The notes: generated by a model not told the origin, from the letters alone. 64,000 nucleotides of DNA from Prinia subflava (GCF_021018805.1 NW_026960607.1:126501-190500); one strand, 5' to 3'. Shown: positions 1-13,410, numbered from the stretch's first letter. A program made the numbers and translations.

Positions 1-417
1 GGAGTATGAGATCAACAGGCAAGATAGAAATAAAAGCAAGCTTTGAGATTTAGGGTGTGGGGTACAGGGCCATCAGCTAGTGAACAACGATGTGCCAAGC
101 TGAGGGCCATCTCCCTTGATTAAACAATACCCTTCTGCTTGCCAAAGGTAATGGGACAGTTCTATTGGCTGTATGTAAATGTTGTGAGATTCGTATTTTG
201 TATTCGATTGGTTGGTCCAACACAGACTATTCAGCTTGGAAAGATATTTATTGTACGGTATTCAGAACCTCCTCCTCTTTTCCTGCTCTCCTGGCCTGCT
301 TTAGCTGTGCCTAGCAGCTACAAGCAAGGTCCTCACAATAAACCATGTGCTACTACAGTTACTTTGCTTATAGAGATACTTTGTCGCTGACTCTGCCGTC
401 ACGGAGAAACTCTTACA
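1..417 (+). mobile_element. Solo LTR, family A (lacks its first ~2 bp)
   Basis: Near-full-length match, in inverse orientation, to the LTR at 8916-9349. By that comparison the window begins about two bases inside the element (its start reads TGGGAGTATGAG). The 3' end is ...CTCTTACA at 417, and an AATAAA signal lies at 337-342. No PBS or retroviral coding follows, so it looks like a solo LTR. Its class was not determined. Confidence 0.75.
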
Positions 418-1615
418 CCTGTGTGAAGGTATTATGTGAATGACTTCACACAGACACTGCTGCTGCCTGATGCCTAAATTCAGACCAATTGTCAGCACCC
501 ATAGGGGCACACAGCAGCAGTGACTGGGATGGCTCCTCCTCCCTGCCTGCCTGAGCCCCACGGCAGGGTGAGAATCCGTGGCTATAATAGGAGTCCTAGC
601 CTGGGCCGTTTTCTGAGCCAAAAGCAAGCCAACACAAAAAAATCTCTGTGACATATATTTCCACGTGCTCCTGTCACCCCTAGAGGATTTGAACCCCAGA
701 GATGCAGCAAAGCTCCAAGAGCCACAGCCTGTCCTTTGGCTGGCTGGGCTTGGCAGCAGTCCTGTAGGGCCACACTTGCCAGTCACAGCACAAGTACCCT
801 ACCGAGCCCCAGAAATATTTGGTTAGCTCAGTACCCTGCCAACTTTTGCTTTCAGACCCAGCTCCATCTTCCAGTAGAGACATGTACAGCACCCTTTGTG
901 CTCTCACATGACATAACATATTGGTGCTCTTGTGTATCACCCTTCCTATCTGCTGTTGTGGGTATCAAAAACCTGTTCTTAGCCCTAAGCAAAATCTCCT
1001 GGCAATGCTCACAGGCTGGCTGGTGCATTTGGGTCACAGACATTTTTTACCTACGTCACTGCAGGACACACCACAAAGTCCCCTGGGATGTGTCAGGCTC
1101 AGGTGGTCTGCTTCTAGTGAGGCTACATCCCAAATTCACTCAGTTCAGTCAGCCTCAGATTGTACTGTGCTCAGGAAAATGAGTCTTGCCTGAGTGTGCC
1201 CTCACTAGACACCAGAGTTAAAGGCATCCTCTCACCTCTCTACCACAACCCTTCCATTCTTTTAAGAAGAAACAGAAATCCTTTCTCAGTAAGGAGCCCC
1301 AAAAAGGTGTGCAACGTGATACAGTCCCACAGGAGCAGGATTTCCTGCCTGACATCTGAACATTGCTTAAGAATTATTTAGACTATTTTTCCTTCTAGCA
1401 TGTAACATGAAGTTTTCCATTTGTTACTACTTACAAACAAGTATCATGACTAATTTGACAAATAACTCCAGATTGAATACCTCTGCTGGAATTTTTTTTT
1501 AAAGACTACATCATTCTCATCATGCTGGACTAGTTTTTGGAGGAGAAAAAACCTCCTTGACAACAGATAGACAGGAGGTCTTAGTTCTCATTAGGAATTA
1601 GATTTCTTTTATACC
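418..1615. other. Intergenic, nothing recognised
   Basis: No open frame here resembles a known family, and I see no clear repeat. Short ORFs on both strands have no supporting context. Confidence 0.5.
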
Positions 1616-2182
1616 TGTATCATGGTTTAATCCTCGCTGGCAACACAGCCACTTGCCCACTTGCCCCTGCAGGAATGGGGGAGAGGTGAGAAGGATAAAA
1701 GTGAGAAAACTTGTCCGTTGAGATAAAGACAGTTTAATAAATAAAGCAAAAGCTGTGCAGACAAGCAAAGCCAAACAAGGAATTTATTCACTCCTTCCCA
1801 TGGGCAGGCAGGTGTTCAGCCCTCTCCAGCAAAGCCGGGCCCCATCACATGTAACACTGATTTGGGAAGACAAATATCATCACTGCAAATGTCCCTCCCT
1901 TCCTCCTTCTTCCCACAGCTTTATCTGCTGAGACACCATGTGGTCTGGAATATCCTTTGGTCAGTGGGGGTCAGTGCTCCTGGCTGTGTACCCTCCCAAG
2001 TCCTTGTGCACCCCCAACCTCCTCACTGTCACAGTGGGCCAAGGAGCAGAAAAGGCCTTGACTGTGCACGTCATGATCAACAATAACTAAAACATTGCTG
2101 TGTTATCAACCCTCTTTGCAGGAAAAATCCAAAACATAACCCTATGAAGAAAATTAACTCTGTCCCAGCCAAAACCAGCACA
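1616..2182 (-). mobile_element. ERVL-type solo LTR
   Basis: Ends match the widespread avian ERVL LTR: the + strand begins TGTATCATGGTTTAA and ends CCAGCCAAAACCAGCACA. The order of recognisable blocks (the GAGATAAAGACAGTTTAATAA block, the TGTGGTCTGGAATATCC block, the AAATTAACTCTGTCCCAGCC block) is the reverse complement of the usual sense LTR. No clean 5-bp target duplication is visible (ATACC versus ACTTG), and the copy looks old. Confidence 0.8.
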
Positions 2183-5100
2183 ACTTGTGCCTCCAAAATT
2201 GGTTATACACATGGATGAAATTTTGTCCCCATAGATCACAGAGATCAGTGGGAACTCCAGTTGCCAATGAAAGGGTTGAGAATCAACCCAAGGTGAAAAT
2301 TATGGTTTTCCAGGGGAATTATAAATTATCAATGGAAGAAAGCAAGCCTGAGGTTTTTTTTTTTTAACAGAGACTTTCCTGAAGACAATTCTCTTAATTT
2401 TCCTTTAACTATGTATATCAGTAATGAATACAAGACTAGCAGTCTAGTCCCATGATAGTGAATAAGTACTACCCACTGGATCATAAATCAAGTGTTTGCA
2501 TTATTTGGCTATTTACAAATCAAGTCTCAGTCCAGAAACCACTTTTTCCCAATGCAGTCATTGTAGTTAAGCGAATACTTGGAAAACACACAAGATCTCA
2601 TCTATTTATCAGTTTCTTTTCAAATGGCTGTTCATATCTGTAGTAAAAGGGAAGATGCAAAATGTTCTTGGACTGTATTCAAAAAATGAAAATTATCATA
2701 GCAACAGTGGGAACAACAAAAACCTTATGAAGGGGATCCAGCTTTCCTTTCACTGTCTCTCAGGACACAGATGCCATTGAAACAGTCTCCCAGGAGGATG
2801 CTTTGGTAGCATAAAGCCAGAGCACCTTTTCCTGGCCAAGGGATTGCTGCATATGGAGCAGCCAGCACATCTGATGGCTCGTGCCCAGCTCTGTCCTTAC
2901 CTCCAAAAAACAGTCCTGCAAGTTGCTCTCCACTTCTGGAAGGGCACTAGTAACATATGCTGCTTCCCTCAAATGCTAGTTTAATGAAGGATTTTGCTGC
3001 TAGAAAAGTGTGCTGAGAAATTTGTGGAAAGTTGGGCCAGGACTTACTCCAAAGCCAGCACTGACCCAAATTCCCCGAAATGTACCTGTCAGAGGACAGG
3101 GGGTGACTGGAGAGTTTCTGTCTTTCCTTACACTCAGCACAGGAGCTTCACTCTGCTCAGATAACCATTATGGGTCAGAGTCTGCTCAGAGTGGGCATGC
3201 ACCCCACAGCCAGTGTTGCAGTGTGCTGCTTTTCCACTCCTGGCAGGGTAAGGACCGAAGCAAAGAGTCAGCTTGCTTGGAAGCCATGCCTCTGACCTCA
3301 TTCGAAACAGATACGTAGAACCATAATATTGTACTTAGAAATACATTTGAGTTTCCTTGGTCATTTTTAGATGCAATAAACTAATGAGAGCTGTGAAAGC
3401 TGGAATTGGCCACTGTTCTCATTTCCAAGATAAACATCTTAAAATACATTATGAACAAAATAAAGCAGACCAAGCTGCTAATAAGGTTTCCAAGTGTAGG
3501 TGGCTTGTTTTGATGTTCCATTAATGTTTTTAAATTTGTTTTGGTGCCAGCCTGCAAAGCAAAAATATTCTAACAGATAACATAAAGGTACATAGTCAAA
3601 GGAAGAATAAACCCATTATTCATCTACTGCAAGGCATTTGGCCGCAATGAAGTAAGAGATGGAGAATGGAAAGTTGTTGACGTGTCCGGAAGATGGAGAT
3701 TATTTTGTGGAATGTAGCACAAAGTTTAGTGCTATCTATAAAAAAAAGGAGAAAAGATTGCTGGGTTGTGGGAGAAGGAAACCAGCTATCCAGAAGACAG
3801 AAGAAGCCCCGCAGTCACAGCAATGTCATCCTGGGTTAATTTATCCAAGTTAACCAGTGTTCAGCCATGCCCTTGGGCAGGATGCAGAAGATATTTACTC
3901 CTCATACCTGCAAACCTCTTCCCTTCTCCTCTGGAATAACCATAAAATCCCCAGTTAAAAAGAACACCTACACCTATAAGATACTAGAGGATGAGAATTT
4001 TTTTTTTTTTAATTGCCAGCAGGTAATCTTCAACTTCCAGAGCAGCCTAGGAAGTGACCCACAACTTGCACTAACATCAGCAATACATTCAAATCTAACT
4101 GAGGAGGAAGAAGAACTGCAAAGCTAAGGCTCAAAATGAAACATGTAAACAGGTTATAGGAGTCCCATTGAGAAACATTCAGCATCACAAGACTCCTGGG
4201 AAAAAGCAGCTGACAGTACTTGAATAATACAGCTACTATTTGCAATTCTTACATCTCAGTTTTTCTTTAATTTTATTTTAAGAATAAAGAATTAGTCTGC
4301 TTAACAAGGAATTCAAATCCAGGATTGCTGGATTATTGACTTATATTTTATAAGCTTTCACAGAAATAAAGGGAAAAGAATGTCCGGCTCTTTGGAATCT
4401 AATGAGAGAAAAAGCTTAAAAAAGGGAAAATTCAAGATTTTTTGAATGACTGAATCTTGTTTTTCCTAATTATTATATATATATAAAATAAATTACATCT
4501 ATGTATTATTTGTCTATAGCTAAGTCAGCATACTTTATAGCAACGTTTAAGAAAGGACTTGTATTCATTAAACTTCTTTCTAATTTTATTGTTATTAAAA
4601 GCCACATTCAGTAATTGTGACAGTCCTGCATGGGTGTCTCACTGCAAAACACACTCTTCTCTTGTGGCTCACTTGTATGGTACTAGACACAATAAACTAG
4701 CAAATTGAGTAACAGCTAATAAGATTTGTCCAAATCTGATTTTGCTGTCCTTTTTTTTTTTTTTTTTTGATACTGCTAATCTCCAACAGCAGCTCCAGCA
4801 GAACAGCATTACAGCTGATCTGTAGGTGAGAATGTACTATCAGTGTTTGGTGGGGGAGCACATCTCCAGTCCCTCCAGAGGTGTTAGCTGGCTCTTGCTG
4901 CTTGCTGGGAACAGCCAGATTGCCAAAGGAATCCCTCCACCCACAGATCTTGCAGGGAATACCTGGAGGAAAACAAAAGGAGGGTTCAAGAAAGGGTGTG
5001 AAGGTCTGACACTTATGCTGAAATGAGCCTGTGGAAACTTTTCTGAAGATAACAAGTCTCAAGCTTTAGCCAGCTATAACGAAGATGAAGGCTCCCTGGC

Positions 5101-8100
5101 TGAAGCCTGGGCTCTCAGGGAAGTAGAGTGTTCCAGTGCAGCTACATAGCCTCCCATGAGGTGTCCTGCACCACTGATACCAATGCAGCAGCTCCCCACA
5201 GACTTTCCTTCCCTAAAACGTAGCTCCAGATCGTTTTCAGCTGTGCTCTGACAATGATCCAACAGACACATCTAAAACCACTGAGCATCAGGTGTTAGAA
5301 AGAGTTCTAATTTTTGAAATAGTTAGTGATTAACACAGTGTTGATAAATAAAATTGTTGTGTTAACGCAACATTTGGCTGCTACCTAACTCATTAGGCCA
5401 TAACCCCTCACCTATGTCTCAGGACCGTGCAATGGATCAAGCTCAAATCCACCCAGTTTTCTATGGCTTCGGGGCTGTAGTGCTGGATCCTGGAGGCTGC
5501 ACCACAGGTATTGTCAGATGATGCTTTTCTGCTGAACCTTTACTGCCTGAGTCATTTTACCATTCTGAGAAGCAGGTCTAAGAGGCTTGTTTTACAGATG
5601 TAGCAGAAAGGACAGCAGTAAGAGGGACAGCAGGATTTTGAGATCTGGTTGTTCAAGAGCTGAGAAAGTGCATGAAAGGGCCCAAAAATGGCACTTAAGA
5701 TTTAGGATAGGATAATTCCTCTGCTCTCCAGTGCCCTGAATGGATCTGCATTTGCTTGTCCAGCATGCCTACCAAACGGGTGTCCGAATTAGTTATATAG
5801 TTATATTATTACAATTGTAATACTGATGTTAAAATGATCAGTGAATGTTAATTTCCAAGAACATTTTTTTGAGGTGGATCAGTTTCTGATTTCCAGTGCA
5901 TTGTGCTATAAATCCCAATGCCTAGCTGAGTTATTGCTGGTTTACACCAGTGTAACAGAGCAGATTTTGGTCTGGATGTAGCCTGATGAGCGATAATCAC
6001 ATCCTTTTGCTCCCATACTACAGGTCTCATCACTCCAGCTAAAGGAAAATTTTCATTCATTTTGATTAATGTATGATTCTTGTTCAGGACTAATTTAGAC
6101 CATGCAATGCTGAGAAGGTTCTAACCTGACCGTTCAAACACACCTGGGGGAGGCCTTTTGGAGAGAAGCAATTTATCTGTAGTTACCACAATTCCAGTGT
6201 TGTGGAAATTTTGTGTCCTCTTACATACAGTTGAACAGAAAATAAGAATTGGAAAAATTAGGTTTTAGAGGTATTTGCCCTAGAAATAGTTCAGCATTTC
6301 AAGTTCCCTGCTTGAATAGTTTATATCTGCCATGCATGTGTGTTTTAGCATGCAGAGAATTATATTTCATTTCTGAACCACAAATTTATCTCCGGTTATC
6401 ATCAATCTTTGGTAAACTCAAATCTGACCTTCCATCTCATTAAAGAAAGCTGAACTCGGGTGGGGTTTTGCCTGGTTTTATGTTTCATTGTAAAAACATT
6501 GCATGCCCCTACTCAGAAATACTCGGTGAACCAGCCTTTTGGAGGCAAGGCTTTTTTCTAGTGGTCAGGGAAATAAGGTTCTGCTCAGCAGGGATGACAA
6601 CTGCACTAGTTTCTTTCCTTCTTTAAAATACTTAGCTTAAGAAACATTAAGACTATCAATATTTATTGTCAAAAATAGAACTTTTCGCTTATCCTAACAT
6701 CTGAAGATATTGTGGTTTCTAAGCTGGTACTTGGCTTACAGGTTTTCTCCATCATTTTCTAGATCACACTTCCAGCTGATAGGCAGGATTTGAGTGCTTG
6801 ACTCGACAGATCTGCATCTGACATCTCTGGGTGGACACAGCAGAGTCTCTGCAGCATAATTGCATTTTCAAAATTCTCTCAGGGTCAGGGTCTTACTATT
6901 TGCCTCTGGTACCTTCAGATTCATCCAAATAAAAATTACCAGGAATATACTCTGGCACAAATTAGAACATCAACACCCTCCTAAGAAATGGATACTTGAT
7001 TTTTCTCACTTCTGCACAAGAAATAACATTTTGTTTTGTTGGTTTGCATGCAAAAGCTGGGATTTTAAAATTACTGTTATTATTGTTATTTGAAAGGCCA
7101 AAGAAGAGAATTTTCAAAATATTTTAGGATGTTAGAGCATGTATTGTCTTTAATTAATCCAGTTAATTCAGATTGGTGGAAGATGTTTAAACCAAAGCGG
7201 AATATTTGACAGGCTTTGGAATCACGGTCAAAAGTGTGTCCCTCTTCAGTACCAGGTTAGGAGCAAGTTAGAGTAGCAAAATCTGCCTTTGCATTTCAAA
7301 CACACCAAAAGATATTCAGACCATACCACTGAAAAAGAAGGGTCTATGAAGAGTAAGGCTACATCCTGTGCCTTATATGCCTCTTAATAAAGTTGTCCAT
7401 ACGGGAGAAAAAAAAAAGGAAAAAGATTTTATAAGCCTTCTTATGCTTGTTAGTATGGATTTTCACTGCTACAAAAGTGGAATTTGTTTTCAGCAAAGGG
7501 AATAACACTATCATCTACCTTCTGAGACTGAACAAGAGAGATAACTAGCTCTTCTCTGAAGAGTTTTCCTTAAGAATAATTACCCAAGACCAAGCTCTCT
7601 TGCAGGATTGACTTTTGCAGTGCTTTCTAGTCTGTGGTACAGCTATACCCCATCCATATCACAGGCCAGCCCATAGAATACAGAAAATTTAGTTCTAAAT
7701 AAGGGCATTATTCAATTAGCTACAACTTACCAGAGTGCCATTAATGCCAATGCGGTAAACCTGACATCCCAAAAAAAGGAACTTTAGTCCTGTTTGGGTC
7801 TAAAGGTGCTTTCTGGAACTTGTTTGCTGACTGGTTCCTGAGACTGTGGTACACAACTTTTACTCATGAGGAGCAACATACCATTCCAGGGTATCTGAAC
7901 CATTGGCCCAGTAATAAGTTTGCTTTGAAAATATGTTTGTAACAATTATAAAGATTTCATTCTCCAACATTTTAGTGGGACTCTAGCTGCAGCTTTGGTA
8001 AACTAATTATTGTTATTATTCTGCTCATTGTGCTGGGCCTGTGTAGCAGTGAAGTGATGCACAGAGGACACTTTCAACATTTCCCTCTATATTTTAATGT

Positions 8101-8246
8101 TAAAATAAGATAATTGTGGGCAATGTCAACATAAAGATGTATTAATTACCTCCCCCCCCAAAAAAAGTATTGATTAAAATGCCTTATACTATGATAGTCC
8201 AACTTAAAAGTAGAGGATTTAACAACAGAACACCAGTCTACCAAGG
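2183..8246. other. Intergenic, nothing recognised
   Basis: AT-rich, unique-looking DNA with small poly-T tracts (for example 4750-4768) and short TA repeats. No exon-like ORF, RNA gene or mobile element could be supported. Confidence 0.5.
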
Positions 8247-8640
8247 TGTCTTGGTTTGAGGGGAAGTGAGTTTTTTCAGGAAGCTGTGGTCAAACCAATC
8301 AGTGGTTAGGTTTGAATGTTGGCACCTAGAGTGGCCACTGAGGACTTAGACATGCCTCTGAGGACACAAGGGGTTAAAAGCAAGGACTCCCAGAGGGACT
8401 TCCTCTTTCTGGTTCCACTTTCAGGAGAGGAGCATCTTCTCCCCTGCCCAGCTTTCAAGGCTGGGTGGGGGAGGGGAACCATGCGGCCGGGCTTAGGTAG
8501 GCCAGTGCCCCGGGAGGGGGGGAAAGAGAGCGAACGGGACTGGAGCTGGGCCAGCCCCATCCAGCCCCAAACCAACAAATGTTATGCAGAAACCAACACC
8601 CATCTGACCAAGTCACTTCCCCTTCCTCTCCAGCAGATTG
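8247..8640. mobile_element. ERVL-like solo LTR or fragment
   Basis: Starts TGTCTTGGTTTGAG, the same terminal sequence as the LTR ends at 17819 and (inverted) 37935. It then has a GC-richer body unlike its surroundings (8440-8570). Because these LTRs have near inverted-repeat ends (TGTCTTGG...CCAAGACA), the orientation cannot be fixed from the terminus alone. The right boundary is uncertain and no TSD was found. Confidence 0.5.
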
Positions 8641-8769
8641 TTCAGGTATATTCTAGATAACTGCATTCAAAGCAACCTTGTTTCCTCCCTTTCTTCACTG
8701 AATGGTGTCAGCAACAAGCCTCCCACTGCTACAGTGCTGCAGGACACACAGCTCTTGCCCAGATGCAAT

Positions 8770-9530
8770 TTGAGGAACGTGAAGGTTGGAAGGGACCTTA
8801 GGCATTTACCTGGAACGTCCTCCTGCTCAGAGAAGGTTTTTAGAGCAGGTAGCCAGCACCTTGTCCAACCAGGTTTTCAATATCTCCAAAACAGGGGTTA
8901 TACAACCTGCTCCAGTGTAAGAGCTTCTCGGTGACGGCAGAGTCAGCGACAAAGTATTTCTATAAGCAAAGCAACTGTAGTAGCACGTGGTTTATTGTGA
9001 GGGCCCTGCTTTTAGCTGCTGAGCACAGCTAAAGCAAGCCAAGAGAGCAGGAGAAGAGAGGGAAAAGAGAGAGGAGGAGGTTCTGAATACCATACAATAA
9101 ATGTCTTTCCAAGCTGAATAGTCTGTGTTGGACCAACCAACCTAATACAAGATACCAATCTCACAACATTTACATACAGCAAATAGAACTGTCCCATTAC
9201 CTAAGGCAAGCAGAAGGGTATTGTTTAATCAAGGGAGATGGCCCTCAGCTAGGCACATCGTTGTTCACTAGCTGATGGCCCTGTACCCCACACCCTAAAT
9301 CTCAAAGCTTGCTTTCATTTCTATCTTGCCTGTTGATCTCATACTCCCAGAATCTAAACCATCATATTTACAAGGTCTTTCTACTTCATCCTTCCCAACA
9401 CTCCAGAGCCTGACAACTCCTTATTCTGAGTTGGGATTTCCTGTTTTCCAGTTTGTGTCTGTTGCCTGTTGTCCTTCTGCTCTGCACACCCAAGAAGAAG
9501 ACTCTATCTTCTTAATACCTTCCTGTTAGG
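8770..9530 (-). mobile_element. CR1 LINE 3' fragment, split by an LTR
   Basis: 8770-8915 carries the antisense CR1 blocks GAAGGTTGGAAGGGACC, TTGTCCAACCAGG and ACAACCTGCTCCAGTG. The match resumes at 9350-9530 after the LTR, with the TTTCCTGTTTTCCAGTTTGTG and TGTTGCCTGTTGTCC blocks. The antisense order means the element reads on the minus strand. It is old and diverged. Confidence 0.7.
8916..9349 (-). mobile_element. Solo LTR, family A, inserted in CR1
   Basis: Reverse-complement homologue of 1-417. On the minus strand it runs from TGGGAGTATGAG (at 9349) to CTTACA (at 8916), with an AATAAA at 8991-8996. It differs from the first copy mainly by a purine-rich indel near 9055-9075. Flanking 5-mers (TCCAG and GAATC) do not match, so no target duplication is claimed. 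Confidence 0.8.
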
Positions 9531-11368
9531 AAGTGATTCCCAGCAGTGGGCATCACAGAAATGAATTTCATCATTACAGTTCATTTACTCAAACTCTAGT
9601 ATTTCCATTTAAATATTTCTTAGGGTCCATAATTAATTCTCTCCATGCTCCAGAGAAAGGATAGCTCTTTTCACTCTGTGCTCTGGCAGAATGGAGAACT
9701 GATGTATGCCTAATTGCCAACGTGTCTGGAGCAGGCTTGAATCTGCTTCCTGTTAACTGAACCATCATTCCACATTTGAAACACAGGATCAATGTTAAAG
9801 TGTGTCCTCTTGTTTTAAGCTTATAGCAATGCAGGCCATTTTGTGGTAAACCAAGTGTTGAATGGATAAGGTTTGGAGGACTGGGAGACAAGTCTGGGTC
9901 AATGCTGTTGCATATTGCCATAATGAGTCATAACAACATTTAGCTGTAGCTCTTCAACTAGTGTATAAAAGTTTCAGCGTAGTATGATGCTAATTTAATA
10001 AGAAATAAAAGACTGGCTTTAATACAGATTTGTAAAAGGTTTTGCAAAAATGCTGTATCACTTGACTCTTTCATGTCATTATTTCCTGTGCCAGCTGTCT
10101 CTGGTGACAACAATATGTTTGACAATTCAGACAAGGAGATTTTAGGCCTGGAAAACTCTAGGAACTGAACAACAAGACATTTCCAGCTAACAGAGTAACC
10201 CTCTGGAAAGCTGACAACCATCCAGGACTGCTATAATACACTTTGCAGGTTCTTCATGGCTCACATTCATTTGACAACAAAGAATTCCCATTCTTCAGGT
10301 GAAAGTTGATTTATGTACATAATGTGTGGATGTTACACGGATACACTTCAGGGGGCGAGTCAGGTGAATCACACCGACCAGCTGGAAGCATGCCAACACA
10401 TCAATGTGTCCCTCAGGGCTTCTGTGGAGAGGATGCTGCACATTAAAAGAAATGGTTTTCATGACTAAGGCGCTCCCTCATTGCTGTACTCTTTTCCAGC
10501 CTCTGCAGGAGCAGTCAGAGGATTTATCTCTTCCATGGTTATGGGGACAGACCAGTCATGGTGTGCTCTACAAGTGATGTGAAAATGATTGCTATCATCT
10601 TCATGTCATTTCCCCTCCACCTTGGATGTAGTCAACAGAAGTTTCCAGAGGGAGCATCCCGTGATCAGCAGACCAAACTGAATAATGATGAGAAAGCTAA
10701 GGGAGTTTGTAAATTTCCAGTGACACAGAAGTGGATAGACTCAGTGTATCAATAGTACAAAAGTAGTTGACAGGGCTGAGAAAAGAAATGGGCTTAGACA
10801 CCTCAGTCCCCACTGTTAGATCCCTTTCCCAGCTGCAGCTTGCCCAGAAAGCAATACATTAGTACCCTGGTGCACCTACAATTTATCAGGCCAGATCTGA
10901 ACAGCATTGAACTGCTTTGCCTTGACACAGATAAGCAGGTTTTTACTCAGCTAAGCCTAGCCCCTGCTGCATTCTAGCCAAAATGTCACTGAAATGGGAG
11001 GGCAGGTCAGGAAATAACACAGAAAGCAGAGTTCAGGTGATTCATTGCTATTTAGGTACAAAATTGTCATTCTACAATCTTTGCTCAGCTGAGCCCTGTA
11101 GCATCAAGCTCAACTGTCTTCCTGCTTTTTAAAAATTTTTACAATTCCCTGGCAGCTACATCTGCCAGGATTACAGGAGGACTCATCTCACCTGTTAACC
11201 AGACAGAGAAACTAGCATGCAGAGAAATTAGTGCCCAGAGAAGATGCTGCAGGAGGCCCACAAAAACACAACCTACCCTGTTGCCAGACATCAATTCCTC
11301 ACAAGCAACAGTGCAAACTGCCAGATGGTGATTTTTAGTGCCCTCACAATTGCCCAAGCACTTTTTAG
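9531..11368. other. Intergenic, nothing recognised
   Basis: Unique-looking sequence. ORFs are short, without start context, splice context or recognisable motifs. Confidence 0.45.
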
Positions 11369-11777
11369 TGTCTTGGGCAGAAAAGAGACTCTTTACCCTT
11401 ATTGCTGATGTCCCTTGAATCACCTATGGATGCCTTGCAGAGGGGAGCCACTCCTGTAGCACTGCAGAAGGAACAAGAGTCCAGTTCTGGCAAGATGTGT
11501 CTGGTCTTCCTCCAAGGATTCAGTGGAAAACCAGCTGCATTAGTGTTTGGGATTGCAGGTTTTATGCTGGTGGAAAGGCTTTGGCTCCTCCCACTGAGTG
11601 GAGCATCTCACAATAGAATGAAGTAATGGTGTCAGTCATGTGAGAGGCCTTGAATGGCCCATTCACAGGTGATGTCCCTCGGAGGAAAATGGGTGCAAGA
11701 GGATGGAAGAACAATATCTCCCAACCGACTTCAACAGATGGATACACATTTTTGGTTACATTTTTCAACACAAGACA
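11369..11777 (-). mobile_element. 3' LTR of the ERVL provirus (internally shortened)
   Basis: 11480-11777 matches 18185-18486 of the 5' LTR closely. On the minus strand it begins TGTCTTGTGTTGAAAAATG. Below 11480 similarity is weak, but TGTCTTGGGCAG at 11369 resembles the LTR end TGTCTTGGTTTGG at 17819. I place the end there and infer an internal deletion. Confidence 0.65.
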
Positions 11778-11790
11778 TTATCCACCCCTT
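11778..11790 (-). promoter_or_regulatory. Polypurine tract (ERVL plus-strand primer)
   Basis: On the minus strand AAGGGGTGGATAA directly precedes the LTR start TGTCTTGTG. This is the expected position and composition for a retroviral PPT. Confidence 0.7.
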
Positions 11791-12364
11791 ATTCTATTAT
11801 CATCTGTATCAAATCCAAATCAATAAACTCTATTTTATATATATATATACATACACAATGAAACCTTATACACAATTCTCACTTAAGATTAGGTTTCCCT
11901 GTGGCACACAACAGGTTTCTCCATCTTTCTGCATTATCCACCAAGTATAACTGGGTCCTTGAACAAAAACAATCCCACGGATGGGTCTGTCTTTGCCTGA
12001 GGTGGGATTAATCCAAACAGTCTTTCTTAAAATACCTTTCATGTGTACCACCGGGACTTGATCTCCATCCACTGTGTGCAAGGGTTCAGACTGGGAAAGA
12101 CCAGATTAATTGATGGAGCCTCGGGTGTTGACCATCCAGGTGGCTTTCGCTAAGTTCATTTCCCAATTCTTGAAGGTCTCTCTGCCAAGTGCCTTCAGGG
12201 TAGTATTAAGTAGTCCATTGCACCGTTCAACTTTCCCAGCAGCTGGTGCATGATAAGGGATGTTATATATCCATTCAATGCCATGTTCTCTGGCCCAGGT
12301 CTTTATAAGGCTGTTCTTGAAATGGGTCCCATTGTCTGACTCGATTCTCTCAGGGGTGCAATGT

Positions 12365-12695
12365 TGCTATGAGGTTTTTTCCTAGTTTACTGAGTGTCCA
12401 TATTAAAAGAGAAATGTGCAGTTTCTCACGCTCGTGAATGTAAACACAGGACCATGTTTTGTAAACACTGCCCTTGTTATGAATTCCTTCTCAAGGAGAA
12501 GGGGAGGTTGAATGACAGCCTCCTTGACTAATGTGGTGGGGAGGTAGGAATTCCATCCTCCAATCCACAGGCCTCATAGGAAATGTATAAAAGTGGGTTT
12601 TTGTAAATAAACTTCGTCTTCTGCCCTGCATGCTCTGTCCACCCAGATCTGTCTCCCCATTCTCATTTCTGGTTAGGCCTCGCAGTGATAGTGCA
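12365..12695 (+). mobile_element. Short solo LTR nested in ERVL integrase (4-bp TSD, class I-like)
   Basis: A 331-bp insertion begins TGCTATGAGG and ends GATAGTGCA. It contains TATAAAAG (12586-12593) and AATAAA (12606-12611) in normal LTR order. ATGT flanks it on both sides (12361-12364 and 12696-12699). The identical stretch is actually 8 bp (TGCAATGT), so a longer duplication with a slightly shorter element (12365-12691) is also possible. The integrase frame can be followed from one side to the other, confirming insertion. Confidence 0.8.
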
Positions 12696-12874
12696 ATGTC
12701 TCCACAGGACTTGCTTTTCCAGGCCCAGGATGGTGTTCCGGGCAGTAGCGGGAAGCACAGGGTAGGTTTCCAACCATCCAGTGGTGGCTTCCACCATGGT
12801 CACTACGTAGCGCTTGCCTTGGCGGGTTTAGGGAAGGGTGATGTAGTCAATTTGCCAGGCTTCCCCATACCTAT

Positions 12875-13410
12875 TGTCCTGGTTTAGGACAAATTAGGGG
12901 AAAATCCCCACAACTCCCTCCCCCACCACCGGGTTCGGGAGGAATTTCCTCAGAGGAAAAGTGGAAAAAACTTGTTTATTAAGAAACAACAAAAAAACAC
13001 TCCCCAACACAAGAAAAACAGTCCAAGATGACAACAAATGTTTTCACCAGTCCAAGAGAGGGTGAGCAGTCTCTGCTGGGGAGGGTGCCAAAGCTTCTCT
13101 CAGGTGCAGACTCCGGGGGGGGGGGTCCCTTGATGTTCCCGAATCAGGGCCCGAAGCAGGTCCGATGTCTTCAGGGAAGGGAGGAAGGAAAGAAGGGGAA
13201 AAACAAAAGCAGAAAAATGGCAAAAAGCAAGCAAAAAAGCAGAAAGCAAGAGAGCAAAGCCAGCAAAGCGAGCCTAAGCTAGCAGCAAGCAAGCCAAAAG
13301 CAAGCAGCCGGGGGAGGGGCTCAGCTATAGACAAAACAAACTGAGAACATGGGAACAGAAACACACGATTTGGGACACAAAGCATGAAAATGTCCTGTCA
13401 CCCCAGGACA
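12875..13410 (-). mobile_element. ERVL-type solo LTR nested in ERVL integrase (TSD CCTAT)
   Basis: 536 bp with ends TGTCCTGG...CCAGGACA and a perfect 5-bp target duplication CCTAT at 12870-12874 and 13411-13415. On the minus strand AATAAA lies near the end (TTCTTAATAAACAAG) and a TATA-like CTATAGC upstream. It carries a purine-rich AAGCAAGC segment at 13190-13310. Confidence 0.9.

Noticed and set aside
1..9349. Inverted family A LTRs as ends of one element
   Set aside because: Retroviral LTRs are direct repeats. There is no PBS, PPT or coding sequence between them, so they are two solo LTRs.
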